DNA from: an uncultured Desulfovibrionaceae bacterium
Lineage (GTDB): Bacteria > Desulfobacterota > Desulfovibrionia > Desulfovibrionales > Desulfovibrionaceae
Length of the DNA stretch: 64,000 nt
Direction: 5' to 3'
Assembly: GCA_944325195.1 (NCBI GenBank)
Contig: CALUZB010000002.1
Coordinates: 39,851 to 103,850 of the forward strand
Below the pieces are notes generated by a model. The model had not been told where the DNA came from. It worked only from the letters and a program-made list of their open reading frames with translations, and ran no database searches. A program made the translations under genes and the position numbers. Positions 17,043-25,759 of the stretch are shown piece after piece. Within the stretch, counting starts at the first letter, position 1, and every line of letters begins with the position of its first letter.

Positions 17043-18788
17043 TCAGGCCGGTACATCTGAGTTCTTGTTCTTTGGGGCCGGTTTCGGTTTTTGGGAAACC
17101 GCGTTGTCTCCTTTCTTATCGCCTTTGCCGTTTCTGGTGTTGCGCATGGTCAGATATTGCTGGCCCAGCGAGAACAGCAGGTTCACCAGCCAGTAAACCA
17201 CCAGGCCCGACGGGAAGCCGGCGAAAAGAATGGTGAACACAACAGGCATGAACAACATGATTTTGGCCTGGGTGGGATCTCCCATCGGCGGGCTCATTTT
17301 CTGCTGAATGAACATGCACACCCCCATGATTATCGGGGTGATGTAAAACGGGTCTCTGGAAGAGAGGTCGGCAAGCCAGGTGATGTCGGTGAACGGCAGA
17401 TACTCAATAAACGGGGCATGCCTGAGCTCCACGGCGTTCAGCAGGCCCTGGTAAAGGCCGATGAACACGGGAATTTGCAGGAGCAGAGGCATACAGCCGC
17501 CGGCCGGGTTGATCTTATAGGTTTTGTAAAGCCGCATGGTCTCTTGGGAGGCCATCTGGCGGTCGTCTTTATATTTCTCCTGGATTTTCTTGATCATCGG
17601 CTGGAGCTGGCGCATTTTTTCCATGGATTTGTAGCTCTTGCGCGACAGGGGCCAGAGTGCGATTTTAATGAGCACAGTCAGGATGATGATCGCAACGCCG
17701 TAGTTACCTACATACTGATAAATCCAGGTCAGGAACATGATCATCGGTTCGGCGATGAACCAGAACCAGCCGTAGTCCATGGCGTCTTTCAGATCGGCCG
17801 GAGCTGCTTCCAGGTCTTTTCTGACTTTGGGACCGAGAAAATACTGCACTTTGGTGTCGATTGGGCTGTTGCTCGGTAGAGTGAGTTTGGGTCCGTTCAA
17901 AGTGATCCCATAGACGCCGTCGTTCAGAAGGGCTTTGAATGCGCTGGGCGAATCAGTGATCACCGCGGCCATGAAAAAGTTCGATTGCACACTGCCCCAC
18001 AGCACCGCGGCGTTTTGCACGCCTGCGAGCAGTTCATCTTCGTCCTGCTCAAAGTCGAATTTGTGGTTGGCGGTCAGAAAGCCGATTTTATTGAAGTTAC
18101 GTCCGTCTCCGCCGTCGCCCACCAGATCGCCGGTTTTCATGCTGTAGCCAAGGGTGAAGGACAGGGCCTGTCCGCTTAAGTTCTCGATGTGAACAGCTTC
18201 ATCGATTAAATAGGAATCGGCGTGAAAGGTGAGGGTGCGGGTGAGCCTGATCCCGGAATATTCCCAGACAAATTGCAGTTCACCGCTCTGTCCGTCGCTC
18301 AAATTCAGGCTCTCACTTTGGGAAGACCAGCTTCCGATTTTCCAGGTGGGGCTTTCGTTGAGTAGAAGGCCCATGGGCGCGGCCGGCGCGGCGCTGGAAT
18401 TTACAATGGGAAACGGACTGTCATCGGTAAGAGTTTTAGCGTAGCGGGCAAGGGTGAAGCTGGTCAGAATGCCCCCGGTGGAGTTGAATTCCGCCTGGTA
18501 GAGGGGGGTGGTAACGGAAACAGCCCGGCCCTGGGGCAGTTCCGGCGCGGCGTCAAGCTGCAGAGACGCCCCGGCGTTCAACCGGGTTTGATTGCCCGCG
18601 GCCGGATTCAGGGCGGCGTCCGCGGGCGCAAGCACCGGCGCTGCGGAGTTGGTGGCGTTTTCACTCACCGCGGCCGGTTGCATGAGGGGCTCCTCGGGCA
18701 CCAGCCCCAGGGCGGTCTGCAATTGGTTCCAGCCGATAATCACAGCCAGGGTCAATGCAATGGCGATTATGTATCTGTAGTTTTCCAT
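17043..18788 (-). CDS. yidC: Membrane protein insertase YidC
   Basis: 581 residues, the Gram-negative form. It inserts and folds inner-membrane proteins, alone or with SecYEG. An N-terminal anchor (about 6-22) leads to a large periplasmic domain (about 60-340). The conserved hydrophobic core follows, with NYGVAIIILTVLIKIALWPL, SRKSYKSMEKMRQLQPMIKK and INPAGGCMPLLLQIPVFIGL, and ends in a basic tail. It starts 6 nt after yidD. The start has AAGGATT. Confidence 0.96.
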   Translation of the reverse strand: MENYRYIIAIALTLAVIIGWNQLQTALGLVPEEPLMQPAAVSENATNSAAPVLAPADAALNPAAGNQTRLNAGASLQLDAAPELPQGRAVSVTTPLYQAEFNSTGGILTSFTLARYAKTLTDDSPFPIVNSSAAPAAPMGLLLNESPTWKIGSWSSQSESLNLSDGQSGELQFVWEYSGIRLTRTLTFHADSYLIDEAVHIENLSGQALSFTLGYSMKTGDLVGDGGDGRNFNKIGFLTANHKFDFEQDEDELLAGVQNAAVLWGSVQSNFFMAAVITDSPSAFKALLNDGVYGITLNGPKLTLPSNSPIDTKVQYFLGPKVRKDLEAAPADLKDAMDYGWFWFIAEPMIMFLTWIYQYVGNYGVAIIILTVLIKIALWPLSRKSYKSMEKMRQLQPMIKKIQEKYKDDRQMASQETMRLYKTYKINPAGGCMPLLLQIPVFIGLYQGLLNAVELRHAPFIEYLPFTDITWLADLSSRDPFYITPIIMGVCMFIQQKMSPPMGDPTQAKIMLFMPVVFTILFAGFPSGLVVYWLVNLLFSLGQQYLTMRNTRNGKGDKKGDNAVSQKPKPAPKNKNSDVPA

Positions 18789-18794
18789 GCCGTA

Positions 18795-19073
18795 TCAATC
18801 CTTATGCGATGAACGTTCGCCTGAAGCGGCGGGCGGCACGGGGTCAAATCCCCCTTTGCACAGGGGGTGGCACCGGGCCAGCCGTCGGAGAATCAGGAAT
18901 ATGCCGAAAAGCAGACCCCTTTCCTGAAGGGCCTGCCGGGCATACTCTGAACACGTGGGCTGAAAGCGGCAAGAGGAAACGTATAGCGGCGAGATGCAGT
19001 ACTGATACAGCGTTACCAGCACTATGCCGGCATTGCGGGGTAAAGTGGCGATTTGATACAATAAACGCTTCAC
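18795..19073 (-). CDS. yidD: Membrane protein insertion efficiency factor YidD
   Basis: 92 residues. A small membrane-associated protein that helps YidC-dependent insertion. Family signature: [20 protein letters not shown], then [11 protein letters not shown] and a C-terminal [13 protein letters not shown]. It overlaps the end of rnpA by 4 nt and is 6 nt upstream of yidC, so the three are translationally close. Confidence 0.95.
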   Translation of the reverse strand: MKRLLYQIATLPRNAGIVLVTLYQYCISPLYVSSCRFQPTCSEYARQALQERGLLFGIFLILRRLARCHPLCKGGFDPVPPAASGERSSHKD

Positions 19074-19474
19074 ATCTGACCTTGAGAGCCGGACTTAAGA
19101 CTTAAACGTGGTGAAATTTCCCGCTTAAGCCGCTGCAACAGGGGCAAAAGTTCCTGCTCAAGTATGCTCAGGTTGAGCTTGTCCGCATTCAGGTGGCGTT
19201 TGGGCACAGCCACAATACTTAAGCCTGCTGGAATCAGAGCCTGGTGCAGTCTGAAAAACTCGCGCAATACCCGTTTAATTCGGTTCCGCGTAACGGCCTT
19301 GCCGCTTTTGCGTGAAATGGCCGTTCCCACTTTCCAGGGCAGCCCGCTATCCGCTTCCCAACGGGCGAACAGGATGAAATGCCTGGAGTGGCAGCGTTGT
19401 CCTTGTTCATAGCAGATTACAAAGTCTGCCCGCTTCAACAGCCTGTTTTCTTTCTTGAAGTTTAAACGGTTAAT
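19070..19474 (-). CDS. rnpA: Ribonuclease P protein component
   Basis: Protein subunit of RNase P, which trims tRNA 5' ends. The core is clear: [20 protein letters not shown], then the RNR-type signature [20 protein letters not shown]. The start is unresolved. Within the frame, no ATG or GTG precedes the conserved core; the listed start is an ATT at 19474, just inside the 3' end of rpmH. The only ordinary upstream start is a TTG at 19618, which would give 182 residues and enclose all of rpmH in another frame. A TTG at 19438 would remove conserved N-terminal residues. Confidence 0.85.
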   Translation of the reverse strand: MNRLNFKKENRLLKRADFVICYEQGQRCHSRHFILFARWEADSGLPWKVGTAISRKSGKAVTRNRIKRVLREFFRLHQALIPAGLSIVAVPKRHLNADKLNLSILEQELLPLLQRLKREISPRLSLKSGSQGQM

Positions 19475-19596
19475 CTCTTTCTGCCTTTGGCGCGGCGGGC
19501 GGAGAGCACAGCCCGGCCCGAAGAGGTTCTCATGCGCAAACGGAAGCCGTGGGTGCGCACTCTGCGGATTTTGCTGGGTTGGTAAGTTCTTTTCAT
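19462..19596 (-). CDS. rpmH: 50S ribosomal protein L34
   Basis: 44 residues, exact family length, in the large ribosomal subunit. It reads [20 protein letters not shown] and ends [18 protein letters not shown] precedes the ATG at 19596. First gene of the rpmH-rnpA-yidD-yidC-khpB unit. Its 3' end overlaps the start of the conserved rnpA frame. Confidence 0.97.
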   Translation of the reverse strand: MKRTYQPSKIRRVRTHGFRLRMRTSSGRAVLSARRAKGRKRLTV

Positions 19597-19624
19597 GATT
19601 ACTCCTGGTATATGGCAAGCTGAA

Positions 19625-19654
19625 TTTATATTGGCAATCACCGCCGCCTGGAAA
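19625..19654 (-). promoter_or_regulatory. Candidate sigma70 promoter for the rpmH operon
   Basis: Minus-strand TTTCCA (19649-19654), 18 nt, TATAAA (19625-19630), giving a short leader of about 20 nt before rpmH. Confidence 0.45.
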
Positions 19655-19738
19655 CGCGGCAGTTCAAACAAACCCGGATTTTAAAGTTACGCGCAATGTG
19701 ATTAGGTGCGCTGAAAAAAAGCACAATGCCCTAAATCA

Positions 19739-19762
19739 GGTACAAAAGCAAGTTCTTGTACC
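19739..19762 (-). terminator. Inverted repeat after the large lipoprotein gene
   Basis: GGTACAA-N10-TTGTACC, a perfect 7-bp inverted repeat about 105 nt beyond the stop at 19867, in AT-rich non-coding DNA. Possible terminator or operator. Confidence 0.3.
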
Positions 19763-19866
19763 CGTTATTTTGCAATCAGGCAAGCGAAATTTATTTTGTG
19801 ATTTTTCGGTTGAAAATCAGATTTAATCCTTATTTCAGGTTTATATTATTAAAAAACAGCCTTAAC

Positions 19867-22122
19867 TCATTTCCCATCTGTAGGAATTGCCGCCTCTGAT
19901 GCCTTGGCGGGGGCGGCGTTGTTACCGGCCGCCGGTTCGGGAGAAGCCGGAGAAGCGGCGAAAGTCTGGGCTTCCAGGCCTGTGCCGCCCAGAGGAGCGG
20001 CCCCTTTGGGCTGCACCACCACGGCTTTTACCCCCCAGCCGGGCAGATTGAAGCTTATTGCAGACCCGGCCGGGCCGAGACTTTTACCGCTGAACGGATC
20101 AACCAGTTTTGCCCCGGTCAGGGTTGTGCCGGGTTGGGGAACGGCGCTCAGAGGCACGCTCCCACTGACCTTATCCCGGCTGAAGTTGGTGGCGGCCAGC
20201 ATAATTCCTTTGTTGTCCGGAAGCACGGTAGCGGTGATGACCAGTCCTTTCCCGTCGGTTTTAATTCTGCCTGCGTAACGACCGGCAGCCACTCCGGTGC
20301 GGTCGCGCATGGCCGCCAGCTCACCCAGGCGGGTGAGAAACGAGGTTTTATCCGCCGCCTGAAGATCCAGACCGGGGTAGAGGGCCGGCAAGGCGACCAC
20401 GCCGCGCTGGGAAATTTGAATGCGGTTGCGCTCGCCAAGCAGGTTTACCCCGCCGACCGGCGTCTGGTCCGGCTCGTCCGTCCGGGAATGGGATTCCTTG
20501 GGGAGCTGGCCCGGGGGCAGAACCCCCAGAGCATCGTGGGCCGGAATGACGAACAGACCCGGCTGGGCGGCCAGGAAAAAGGCCAAGGCCGCGTGCCCCT
20601 GCTGAATTTTCTGTTTCTGAGCATCGCTGATGTCCGCGCCGGGTTGAAGCCCCATTGCCAGGGCGGCGAGCGTAGCGCCGGAGGCCTGTAAATTGCGCCG
20701 GTCAGTTGCAAGCAGGCCGTCTGTGCCGGGATACTTCACGAGATCCCGGTAAGCTTCCTTGGATTCATGCAGGCCGTTGTCGTAAAGCAGGCCGTCCACG
20801 CCGGGCAGGCTGTGGGCCAGGTGGCTGAAATCAATCTGCTCTGCATAGCAGCGATCCAAAGTAAGCCGCAACAGCGCGGCATTGCCGGTAAGCAGGGCGT
20901 GACCGGCGCCGGTGGTGAGCAGGACGTCGTCGCTGAAATCCTGTTTCTGAGTTTGAAAGTACTTAAGCCGGGACAGGGGCAGGCGATCCCGGTTCCAGGA
21001 CCAGCCGCCGTAACGGCGGATTTCCAGGCCCACATCGGCGGCGGCGCCTAAACCCGGCTCCAAGGCGGCGCTTCCGGGCACCGGTTCGGCGTGCGGCATC
21101 AGACCGAACAGGGGCTCCACACTGCTGCTGACCAGGGCCGCGCCCAACTCGCCCACCCCGCGCACAATGCCGCCGCTCACAATCCGGCGCCCGGCCGCGG
21201 AAGGGTCACCCCAGTTGAGGACGGCGCGCCGGGGGGAGCCGTAGCAGCGGTAGGCGAAACGGCGCATCTGTCCGTCCAGGCCGCGCACTTTTCCGGTTGC
21301 CGCCCAACCGCCGGGCAAGGCCAGTTGCGCTTCCTGGGTGAATTTGGGTGCGAACAGACCGGCCGCGCCCAATTCGGCGACGGCGTCCGGCTCAATCGCT
21401 TTGACGTCCCATTCGCTTTTTGCGTCCGGGAGCAGTCCCCACAGGTTTTCCGGCACCTCCACCATGCAGTATATGCCCGGATAATTGCGCATGTTGCGGG
21501 CGGCCAGAAAGAAATCCGGCCCTATTCCGGTGGCGGCGGGTATGAGGTGAATGCCGATTATCGCCTGGTTGGCGTTGGCCGCGTCGAGCAGGGCGAAGTA
21601 TTCATCGTCGGAGCCGGCTGCATCGGAAAACCGATAGGATACCGGGTCGTCGTAATCGTCCAGCGCATAATAGGAGCCTGACCACGCCGAGCCGGAAGAA
21701 AACACCGGGGCGATATACAGGCCGCGGATATTGTTTTGGCGCAGGGCCTGCCAGAAGCCGGGGGCGCGCAATTGGGCGAAAGCGCTTTGTTTGCCTTGGG
21801 TAATCAGGGCAGTGGGGTTGACGGCCAGCCAGGTGTTGGCGTGCTTGAACAGTTCGGCGTGAGCCTCTCCCACCGGGGAAACCTGCCAGGAAATACTGCT
21901 TCCGGAAACCACCTTAGCCAGTTCAGAGGCGTTATACAGCATGGATTGTTTTTCCAGCCATTGGGCCTGACCGGGATCGGCCCGCAATATTTCAGAGCGG
22001 GAAGGCTCTCTTGCGGCCTGGGGCCGGGTGTCGGCCAGCCCGCAGGCGGAAAGGCTCAGACAGACTGCCAGGATAACGGCCGGGGCGGTGACTCGAATTG
22101 ACAAATATGTTAAATTGAACAT
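19867..22122 (-). CDS. Large lipoprotein with a degenerate GH13-like (amylase/trehalose synthase-type) fold
   Basis: 751 residues. The signal peptide ends in the lipobox LSAC near residue 27, so it should be anchored in the envelope. The central part resembles the barrel of GH13 enzymes: FWQALRQNNIRGLYIAPVFS, then DDPVSYRFSDAAGSDDEYFA and IIGIHLIPAATGIGPDF. The C-terminal 150 residues look like the beta-sandwich of such enzymes (GIMLAATNFSRDKVSGSVPL). I cannot find the usual Asp/Glu/Asp catalytic triad, so it may be a non-catalytic binding protein. The ends are Ala/Pro-rich. Assignment rests on pattern resemblance only. Confidence 0.45.
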   Translation of the reverse strand: MFNLTYLSIRVTAPAVILAVCLSLSACGLADTRPQAAREPSRSEILRADPGQAQWLEKQSMLYNASELAKVVSGSSISWQVSPVGEAHAELFKHANTWLAVNPTALITQGKQSAFAQLRAPGFWQALRQNNIRGLYIAPVFSSGSAWSGSYYALDDYDDPVSYRFSDAAGSDDEYFALLDAANANQAIIGIHLIPAATGIGPDFFLAARNMRNYPGIYCMVEVPENLWGLLPDAKSEWDVKAIEPDAVAELGAAGLFAPKFTQEAQLALPGGWAATGKVRGLDGQMRRFAYRCYGSPRRAVLNWGDPSAAGRRIVSGGIVRGVGELGAALVSSSVEPLFGLMPHAEPVPGSAALEPGLGAAADVGLEIRRYGGWSWNRDRLPLSRLKYFQTQKQDFSDDVLLTTGAGHALLTGNAALLRLTLDRCYAEQIDFSHLAHSLPGVDGLLYDNGLHESKEAYRDLVKYPGTDGLLATDRRNLQASGATLAALAMGLQPGADISDAQKQKIQQGHAALAFFLAAQPGLFVIPAHDALGVLPPGQLPKESHSRTDEPDQTPVGGVNLLGERNRIQISQRGVVALPALYPGLDLQAADKTSFLTRLGELAAMRDRTGVAAGRYAGRIKTDGKGLVITATVLPDNKGIMLAATNFSRDKVSGSVPLSAVPQPGTTLTGAKLVDPFSGKSLGPAGSAISFNLPGWGVKAVVVQPKGAAPLGGTGLEAQTFAASPASPEPAAGNNAAPAKASEAAIPTDGK

Positions 22123-22365
22123 AAATTACCGTTAATTGAGGCTTGAACAGTTTATACTGTCCGGCAACCCGTAAAACGGAAGGGCTTTTCCGGACATCTG
22201 CCTGCTTGCGGAGGCCGGGGGCGCCGTTTTCCGGTCAACCGGCGTGGGGCGGAACCCACATATCGCAAACAGCCGGAATGCAAGTTTACTCCATATTCCG
22301 AAAGGTTTAAAGCCAAAATTGTTTAGAGGAAATAAGCCGTTTTTCTCGTTAAAACAGAGGTGAAA

Positions 22366-23190
22366 ATGTCGTTTTTCATTGTAGATGCTCAAAAATGCCG
22401 CCGGTGTGGCGTGTGCGTGGCCGAATGCCCCAACCGGTTGATTTTACAGGACGGCGAAACCGGCCTGCCCAAACTGCGTTATCGCGGTGAGCAGGACTGC
22501 ATTCTGTGCGGACATTGCGTGGCCGCCTGTCCGTTTTACGCCCTGAATCTGGAGCCGTTGCCGGCCGCCGGATTTGTGCCGCTGGACAAAGAGCTGAAGA
22601 TCAACTTTGAGCAGGGTGAGCAGTTTCTGAAAAGCCGCCGCTCAATCCGGGCATACAAAGATAAACCCGTGCCCCGCGAGGTGCTGGATCAGATTATGGA
22701 TGTGGCCCGGTTCGCCCCCACGGCCAGTCACCGGCAGGAGGTGCGCTGGCTTCTGGTGGAAGACCCTGCAACGACGCATCGCATTGCCGAACTGGTGATT
22801 GAGTGGATGACAGCCGTGCGCCGGGCTGAGCCGGAACGGGCGAAACAATACCGCATGGCCGGCCTGATTGCCGGCTGGATTAAGGGGCGGGATCTGATTT
22901 TGCGCGGGGCCCCGCATCTGGCCGTGGCCTGGACTGAGCAGCCCGGCCGCTGGGCTGCGGTTGATTGCGCCATTGCCCTTACCTATGTGGAGCTTGCCGC
23001 TCACGCCGCCGGAGTGGCCGCCTGCTGGGCCGGGTTTTTCACGCATGCGGTGGAGCATTATCCGCCCCTCAAAGAGTTGCTCGGACTGCCGCCGCAGGCG
23101 CAGGTGCACGGCGGCCAGATGTTGGGCTACGCCAGATATCCGTATCCCCGGCTTCCTTGGCGCAAACCGCTGGAGTTGCGGCGAATTTGA
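22366..23190 (+). CDS. Ferredoxin-nitroreductase fusion
   Basis: 274 residues. Two 4Fe-4S motifs at the N-terminus (CRRCGVCVAECP and CILCGHCVAACP) are joined to an FMN-dependent nitroreductase domain starting at RRSIRAYKDKPVPREVLDQI and including FAPTASHRQEVRW and GGQMLGYARYPYPRLPW. This arrangement is common in strict anaerobes and probably passes electrons from ferredoxin clusters to flavin. The natural substrate is unknown. GAGG sits 5 nt before the ATG at 22366; an in-frame GTG six bases earlier is the alternative. It is divergent from the large lipoprotein. Confidence 0.88.
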   Translation: MSFFIVDAQKCRRCGVCVAECPNRLILQDGETGLPKLRYRGEQDCILCGHCVAACPFYALNLEPLPAAGFVPLDKELKINFEQGEQFLKSRRSIRAYKDKPVPREVLDQIMDVARFAPTASHRQEVRWLLVEDPATTHRIAELVIEWMTAVRRAEPERAKQYRMAGLIAGWIKGRDLILRGAPHLAVAWTEQPGRWAAVDCAIALTYVELAAHAAGVAACWAGFFTHAVEHYPPLKELLGLPPQAQVHGGQMLGYARYPYPRLPWRKPLELRRI

Positions 23191-23644
23191 GCCGTTGCTC
23201 CGGTTACGCCCGGCCTCCCGGCTTTGGCGCGCTTTAACCCGGCCGACCGCAAGCTGAGGGCGGGCAGTCGGCTCTGAAATCTTTATGCTCCGTCCGCGGC
23301 GACAAGGCTATTCCACGCCGTCCCCTGAAGGCGAGGGGCAATCCGTACGCCCCTTTTTCCGGCCTGTACGTCGTCTGAGCGGGAAAGCAGGCGGCGGACA
23401 GGCGGCCCGGTGGTTGCAGGGATAACCGCTGATTTCTCTATAACCCTCATGCGCGAAGCCGCGGCGGGGCGGGGGCGTTTGCGGCTCACGTCTGGACATA
23501 CCCGATAAACTGACTATGTTAAAATCCGGCCGCACGCACATTTGTGATTATGAGGTGTTTCTTCTGTTTTGCCGTGCCCGCTTTCCGGAAGCCTCTAAAC
23601 CGCAGTCAGCATTAATCACGGCGGGGCGCAACCGCGGGAGCAGA
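23191..23644. other. Gene-free spacer upstream of the metallophosphoesterase
   Basis: About 450 bp with no supported gene. Short frames on both strands lack ribosome binding sites and family features. It becomes AT-rich near 23510-23560, where a promoter could sit. Confidence 0.35.
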
Positions 23645-23672
23645 TTGACTTTGGAAAGTCGAATCGCTCCTA
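23645..23672 (+). promoter_or_regulatory. Possible promoter and operator before the metallophosphoesterase
   Basis: TTGACT (23645-23650) overlaps a perfect inverted repeat GACTTT-GG-AAAGTC (23647-23660). The -10 region (TCCTAA or TAAGCT) is poor, so the palindrome is the firmer observation. Confidence 0.3.
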
Positions 23673-23700
23673 AGCTTTACCTGGAGCATAAACTTAAGGC

Positions 23701-24900
23701 ATGAGTCATCAGATTATCATCAGTGTTTTATTCTTCATTCTGGCCTGTTATCTGGGGGTCAGGGTGATTTGTTATCTGCCGGTTCGACGGGGCTGGAAGT
23801 GGTTGTTTTTTCTGGTCTGCCTGGTGGCGTCGGAAAACTTTCTCATTCACCGTCTGCTTTATCTGACCGGTCAGCTGGCCGCCGCGCCGCAATGGTTTTC
23901 GTTGGGCTTGAGTGTGGCCCAGGCCTTTGTGATTGTGCTGGCCTTGTTGTCGCTGGCCCGGGAAGCGGTGCTGGTGCTGTGGTTCATCATCGGGAGGACT
24001 TTTTTCAAACCCCGCCTGAGCGACCCGGCCCGGGCCCGCTCACTCTGGCTGAAGCGCATGGGGTGGTTGAGTCTGGCCTTATGCGGGCTGGCTGTGCTGA
24101 TTACCGGGCAGGGGGTGTACAATGCCATGCAACTGCCCCGGGTGGAAGCGGTGGAAATCCGCTCTCCCCACATTCCGCCCGGCCTGGATGGGTTTAAAAT
24201 CGCGCAGCTTTCCGATTTGCACGTCGGTTCCGGCTTTGACGCTTCCTGGCTCAAACAGGTGGTGGAGCGCACCAACGCCCTGAAGCCCGACCTGATTGCC
24301 TTAACCGGCGACATGCTTGACGGCCGGGCCATGCAGATGCAGGCGGAGCTGGCCCCGCTGAACGCGCTGAACGCGCCGTACGGTGTGTTTGTGATTGAAG
24401 GAAATCACGAGTATTACACCAGTTACGGCGATTGGCTGCGCTATATGGAAAGCGTGAGCGCACATACACTGCTGCGCAACCAGGGCGTGATGCTGACGGT
24501 TGACGGGGCAAAACTCGGGATTGCCGGAGCAAGGGATATTCTAAGCGACCGGAAGCGGCTTCCCCCTGAGCTGGACGCTTTGGCCGCCGCACTGGCCGGG
24601 GCGGATTATAAAATCCTGCTCTGGCATCGCCCCAAACAGGCCGAGTTGGCGGCCCGGGCGGGCTTTGATCTGATGCTGGCCGGGCATACGCACGGCGGGC
24701 AGTTTTTCCCGGGCAACCTGCTGGCGGCTATTCCCAATAAATTTGCAAACGGGCTTTACAATGTGGACGGTATGGCGCTGTATGTCAACCCCGGCTCCTG
24801 CCTGTGGGGGCGGGTGCCCTTGCGTTTGGGCGTTCAGTCGGAAATCACGCTGTTCACCTTGCGCTCGGAAGCTGGGGCGGGAGAGCGCGGTGAAGAGTGA
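23701..24900 (+). CDS. Membrane-anchored metallophosphoesterase (YkuE/LpxG-like)
   Basis: 399 residues. Four hydrophobic segments in the first 145 residues anchor a calcineurin-type phosphoesterase domain. Metal-binding motifs are in order: QLSDLHVGSG, LTGDMLDG, EGNHEYY, LLWHRP and LAGHTHGGQFFPGN. Relatives hydrolyse phosphodiesters or pyrophosphates, some of them UDP-diacylglucosamine (LpxG); the substrate here is not fixed by sequence. The Shine-Dalgarno AAGG lies too close to the ATG, with GGAG a little far upstream, so expression may be low. The downstream YkgJ-like gene is on the same strand. Confidence 0.85.
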   Translation: MSHQIIISVLFFILACYLGVRVICYLPVRRGWKWLFFLVCLVASENFLIHRLLYLTGQLAAAPQWFSLGLSVAQAFVIVLALLSLAREAVLVLWFIIGRTFFKPRLSDPARARSLWLKRMGWLSLALCGLAVLITGQGVYNAMQLPRVEAVEIRSPHIPPGLDGFKIAQLSDLHVGSGFDASWLKQVVERTNALKPDLIALTGDMLDGRAMQMQAELAPLNALNAPYGVFVIEGNHEYYTSYGDWLRYMESVSAHTLLRNQGVMLTVDGAKLGIAGARDILSDRKRLPPELDALAAALAGADYKILLWHRPKQAELAARAGFDLMLAGHTHGGQFFPGNLLAAIPNKFANGLYNVDGMALYVNPGSCLWGRVPLRLGVQSEITLFTLRSEAGAGERGEE

Positions 24901-25025
24901 GGAACAGCGGGGAGATAAGCCTGTTTCCGCCCGCAGGGTTGGAAAGGGGAAACAGGTGAATTTACCATTTACCCGCGAGCGGCTTTGCGCTATTATCAGC
25001 AGTGCTGAAATCAGAAGGAGGGCCT

Positions 25026-25352
25026 ATGTCCGCAAAAGTGCATAAGGCGCTGTATGCGCAGATACCGTCGTTCAAATGTAAGGAGGGGTGCACGGAGTGT
25101 TGCGGCCCGGTACCTTTTTCCGCTTGGGAACGGGATCAGGTGAAGATTGAGCCGGGCAAACTCGGGCGCCGCTGTCCTTACTTGGGCGAAACCGGTTGTC
25201 TGATTTATGAAAACCGTCCGCTGATGTGCCGTTTATATGGAACTGTGCCGGAAATGAAGTGCCCGCATAAGTGCCGTCCTGAAAAGATGCTTTCCTCGCT
25301 GGAAGGACGGCGCATTCTGGCTAAATACCGTAAAATGGCGGAACGGCCGTAG
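25026..25352 (+). CDS. YkgJ-family cysteine cluster protein
   Basis: 108 residues. Cysteine-rich pattern C-x3-C-x2-CC (KCKEGCTECCGPVPFSAWE), then RCPYLGETGCLIYENRPLMC and a later CPHKC. This is the YkgJ/UPF0153 type thought to bind a zinc or iron-sulfur centre; function unknown. A strong AAGGAGG decides the ATG at 25026. It lies 125 nt after the metallophosphoesterase and may share its transcript. Confidence 0.8.
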   Translation: MSAKVHKALYAQIPSFKCKEGCTECCGPVPFSAWERDQVKIEPGKLGRRCPYLGETGCLIYENRPLMCRLYGTVPEMKCPHKCRPEKMLSSLEGRRILAKYRKMAERP

Positions 25353-25616
25353 CCCGGAGCTTTCCGGTTTATAAATGCAGTTTGTCAAGGGCGCGCGCAA
25401 AGTCGGGCGACTGTTGAATGCGGTTGCCGGGCTGTCGGCCGCCCAGAGACAGCCCGTATTACCCAGTGGTCTGCAGATTTGCGGGGGGTGAGAAACTGGT
25501 TGCAGCCTGCTTGCCGGTTGAGCTGCAAGTGAACAAGGAAGTGCAGCGGGCAGGAGGGCCGGACTTATTGTTTGCTGATTAAGCTTTGCATGAATCAGGG
25601 AAGCGCGCCGGCTTCA

Positions 25617-25758
25617 GAAGCTTTTCCAATTGATAGTTCCGTATTTTCAAGCCTTGCGTTACGTTCGCTTTGCGGACAAAATGCGGTTTTTTTGCAGACG
25701 GCCGCGAGAAGCGTCTGCCTGCTTAATTGCCGAAACTGTTTGATTTTGAACTTTATGC
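25617..25758 (+). repeat. Dispersed intergenic repeat, copy C
   Basis: About 140 bp directly after the stop of the minus-strand gene at 25760. Blocks shared with A and B: GCTTTTCCAATTGATAGTT, ATTTTCAAGCCTTGCGTTAC, CTTTGCGGACAAAATGCGG, TTTTTTTGC and GCGTCTGCCTGC. The rest of the 25353-25759 gap holds a short coding-like remnant (see findings) and the inverted repeat TTGCAGC-N15-GCTGCAA at 25500-25528. Confidence 0.6.
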
Positions 25759-25759
25759 T

